Assembly (NCBI GenBank): GCA_002452695.1
Contig: DKFA01000114.1
Coordinates: 1 to 14,393, forward strand
DNA from: Dehalococcoidia bacterium UBA6808
Lineage (GTDB): Bacteria > Chloroflexota > Dehalococcoidia > GIF9 > UBA5629
Reading direction: 5' to 3'
DNA: 14,393 nucleotides
Numbering within the stretch: position 1 is the stretch's first letter; every line of letters starts with the position of its first letter. Shown here one piece after another: positions 13,516 to 14,393 of the stretch. A model generated the notes under the pieces. That model had not been told where the DNA came from. It did no database searches and saw nothing but the letters and a program-made list of their open reading frames with translations. Made by a program: the position numbers and the translations under genes.

Positions 13516-14166
13516 ATGGCTGCGAAGCCTCGAAAAAGTGTAGTCCAAAATATTATCAAGAACCTCCTCGAAATGGAGATTCCAGAAATCCAGACCGCCT
13601 CTAAGGAATTGGCGGAATGGATCAAACAGCTTGAGCAGCACAGCTTTAAACTCCAGCATTATGCTACCGAAATAGAAAATTGGGCTTCTGAAGAAGATGA
13701 AGTCGACTCAATTGAATTGACTGATCTCATTAAAGACCTTGAGGCCACCCTGAACGATATGCGTAAAGCAGGACCAGTAAGCCTTGCCGCAGGGGAAGAT
13801 GAAGCCCCGGAGCTTTCATCCGAGAAGTTGATGCGTAGTTATGGCCGTGCTGGCCGTGTGCTGCCTGAACCCAAAGTATTGCCGCGAGCTGAGCTCAAAG
13901 GCGCTGAAACGAAAATACCGCCCAGGTCTGTAACAGAGCCAACCAAAGCTGTTAATGAAATCAAGAAGGAAACTGCCAGAACACCGCAGGGTGTGCTCAT
14001 TGCCAGGGATACTGAAAAAAGCAGGGTGAAAGCCGAATTGCCTCCGAGCGGCAAAGAAGTTGTTTTACGTGAAACATTAAGAAAAGCCCAGCCGGAGGTC
14101 GAAGAAGATAACCAGACTGGCTATATGACACCGGAAGGGTTCCTGATCAGGCGTCTTCGGCCGTAA
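13516..14166 (+). CDS. Unrecognised coiled-coil protein with repeated TP[QE]G[VF]LI motif
   Basis: This 216-residue soluble protein belongs to no family I recognise. Residues about 8-85 are helical and probably coiled-coil, rich in Glu, Lys and Leu, with a conspicuous acidic patch (SEEDEVDSIE, 58-67). Residues about 90-150 are Pro/Glu/Lys-rich and probably disordered. The C-terminal part holds two copies of a short motif, TPQGVLIAR (156-164) and TPEGFLIRR (205-213), the second almost at the C-terminus. There is no signal peptide. The frame is open from 13435, but I start at ATG 13516 because GAGGA lies 6 nt before it and the extra residues would overlap the promoter. tRNA-Arg follows 9 bp after the stop. 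A scaffold or adaptor role is only a guess from the architecture. Confidence 0.7.
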   Translation: MAAKPRKSVVQNIIKNLLEMEIPEIQTASKELAEWIKQLEQHSFKLQHYATEIENWASEEDEVDSIELTDLIKDLEATLNDMRKAGPVSLAAGEDEAPELSSEKLMRSYGRAGRVLPEPKVLPRAELKGAETKIPPRSVTEPTKAVNEIKKETARTPQGVLIARDTEKSRVKAELPPSGKEVVLRETLRKAQPEVEEDNQTGYMTPEGFLIRRLRP

Positions 14167-14175
14167 TTATTGTAA

Positions 14176-14251
14176 GCCCCTGTAGCTCAGTGGATAGAGC
14201 AGCGGTTTCCTAAACCGCGTGTCGGGCGTTCGACTCGCCCCAGGGGTACCA
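14176..14251 (+). tRNA. tRNA-Arg (anticodon CCU)
   Basis: A complete 76-nt cloverleaf reads GCCCCTG/CAGGGGT for the acceptor stem (G-U at 1-72), GCTC/GAGC for the D-stem and GCGGT/ACCGC for the anticodon stem, with loop TTCCTAA (anticodon CCT, reading AGG). The T-stem is GGGCG/CGCCC. The discriminator is A and CCA is encoded. It lies 9 bp after the coiled-coil gene on the same strand and I see no separate promoter, so it may be processed from that transcript. Confidence 0.97.
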
Positions 14252-14331
14252 TATTATAAAACATAAGATTGTTTACATAATTTCGTTTTTAATTGCATGG
14301 GCAGTCCGTTAGAAGAAGAGAGGAGGGTTAT

Positions 14332-14393
14332 ATGAAACGGCAGGGGATGGGTATTTTCATGAAGGTGGACCTGCTGCAGGAAGCCCGCCTCGG
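14332..14393 (+). CDS. 5' end of a gene cut by the window edge
   Basis: An ATG at 14332 preceded by AGGAGG (14321-14326, 5 nt spacing) opens a frame of 20 codons that runs off the window: MKRQGMGIFMKVDLLQEARL. The ribosome site is the best in the right-hand part of the window, so the start is credible. The visible residues are too few to assign a family; there is no obvious signal peptide. Confidence 0.6.
   Translation, partial: MKRQGMGIFMKVDLLQEARL

Noticed and set aside
1..14393. CRISPR arrays, phage genes, toxin-antitoxin or other defence genes
   Set aside because: No regularly spaced repeats, integrase, structural phage genes or recognised defence domains were seen; apart from the transposase relic the content is housekeeping or lineage-specific.

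Overview
This 14.4 kb stretch looks like ordinary chromosome of an anaerobic bacterium, most likely a member of the Chloroflexota (Dehalococcoidia or a close relative). The taxonomic call is inference. It rests on an oxygen-sensitive two-subunit Fe-S fumarase, NadB/NadA-type NAD synthesis, a small double zinc-ribbon protein, an Ala/Pro/Thr-linker lipoprotein and a ThiN-type thiamin protein of largely archaeal style. I see no phage, CRISPR array, toxin-antitoxin pair or intact insertion sequence. The only mobile-element trace is a short relic of an IS256/Mutator transposase.

Layout. On the left (1-2710) are a minus-strand zinc-ribbon gene with its own promoter, a plus-strand lipoprotein gene ending at a strong hairpin terminator, a 38-residue minus-strand small gene, tRNA-Lys(UUU), and a small PAS-domain gene. 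A bidirectional terminator separates the PAS gene from a convergent MFS exporter gene (2759-3976, minus). The exporter is divergent from a type-B carboxylesterase gene (4101-5693, plus). From 10767 down to 5796 runs a minus-strand block: FadI/HADHB-like thiolase, nadB, fumarase alpha, fumarase beta, trmO and tRNA-Gly(CCC). The tRNA has its own promoter embedded in the trmO tail. Divergent from this block, on the plus strand, are a secreted beta-sandwich-like protein, the transposase relic, a thiN-nadA pair, an unrecognised coiled-coil protein with a repeated C-terminal motif, tRNA-Arg(CCU), and the first 20 codons of another gene.

How the genes fit together. NadB (aspartate to iminoaspartate) and NadA (iminoaspartate plus DHAP to quinolinate) form the first half of de novo NAD synthesis, but they sit in two separate transcription units on opposite strands and nadC is not in the window. 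NadB lies immediately upstream of a class I fumarase, which would suit an anaerobe in which NadB passes electrons to fumarate. NadA is paired with a stand-alone ThiN domain, linking NAD and thiamin cofactor synthesis. All three tRNAs encode their CCA ends.

I did not find a clearly new multi-gene system. The most interesting points are the thiN-nadA pairing, the nadB-fumarase linkage, the atypical nucleophile motif of the thiolase and several lineage-specific small proteins.
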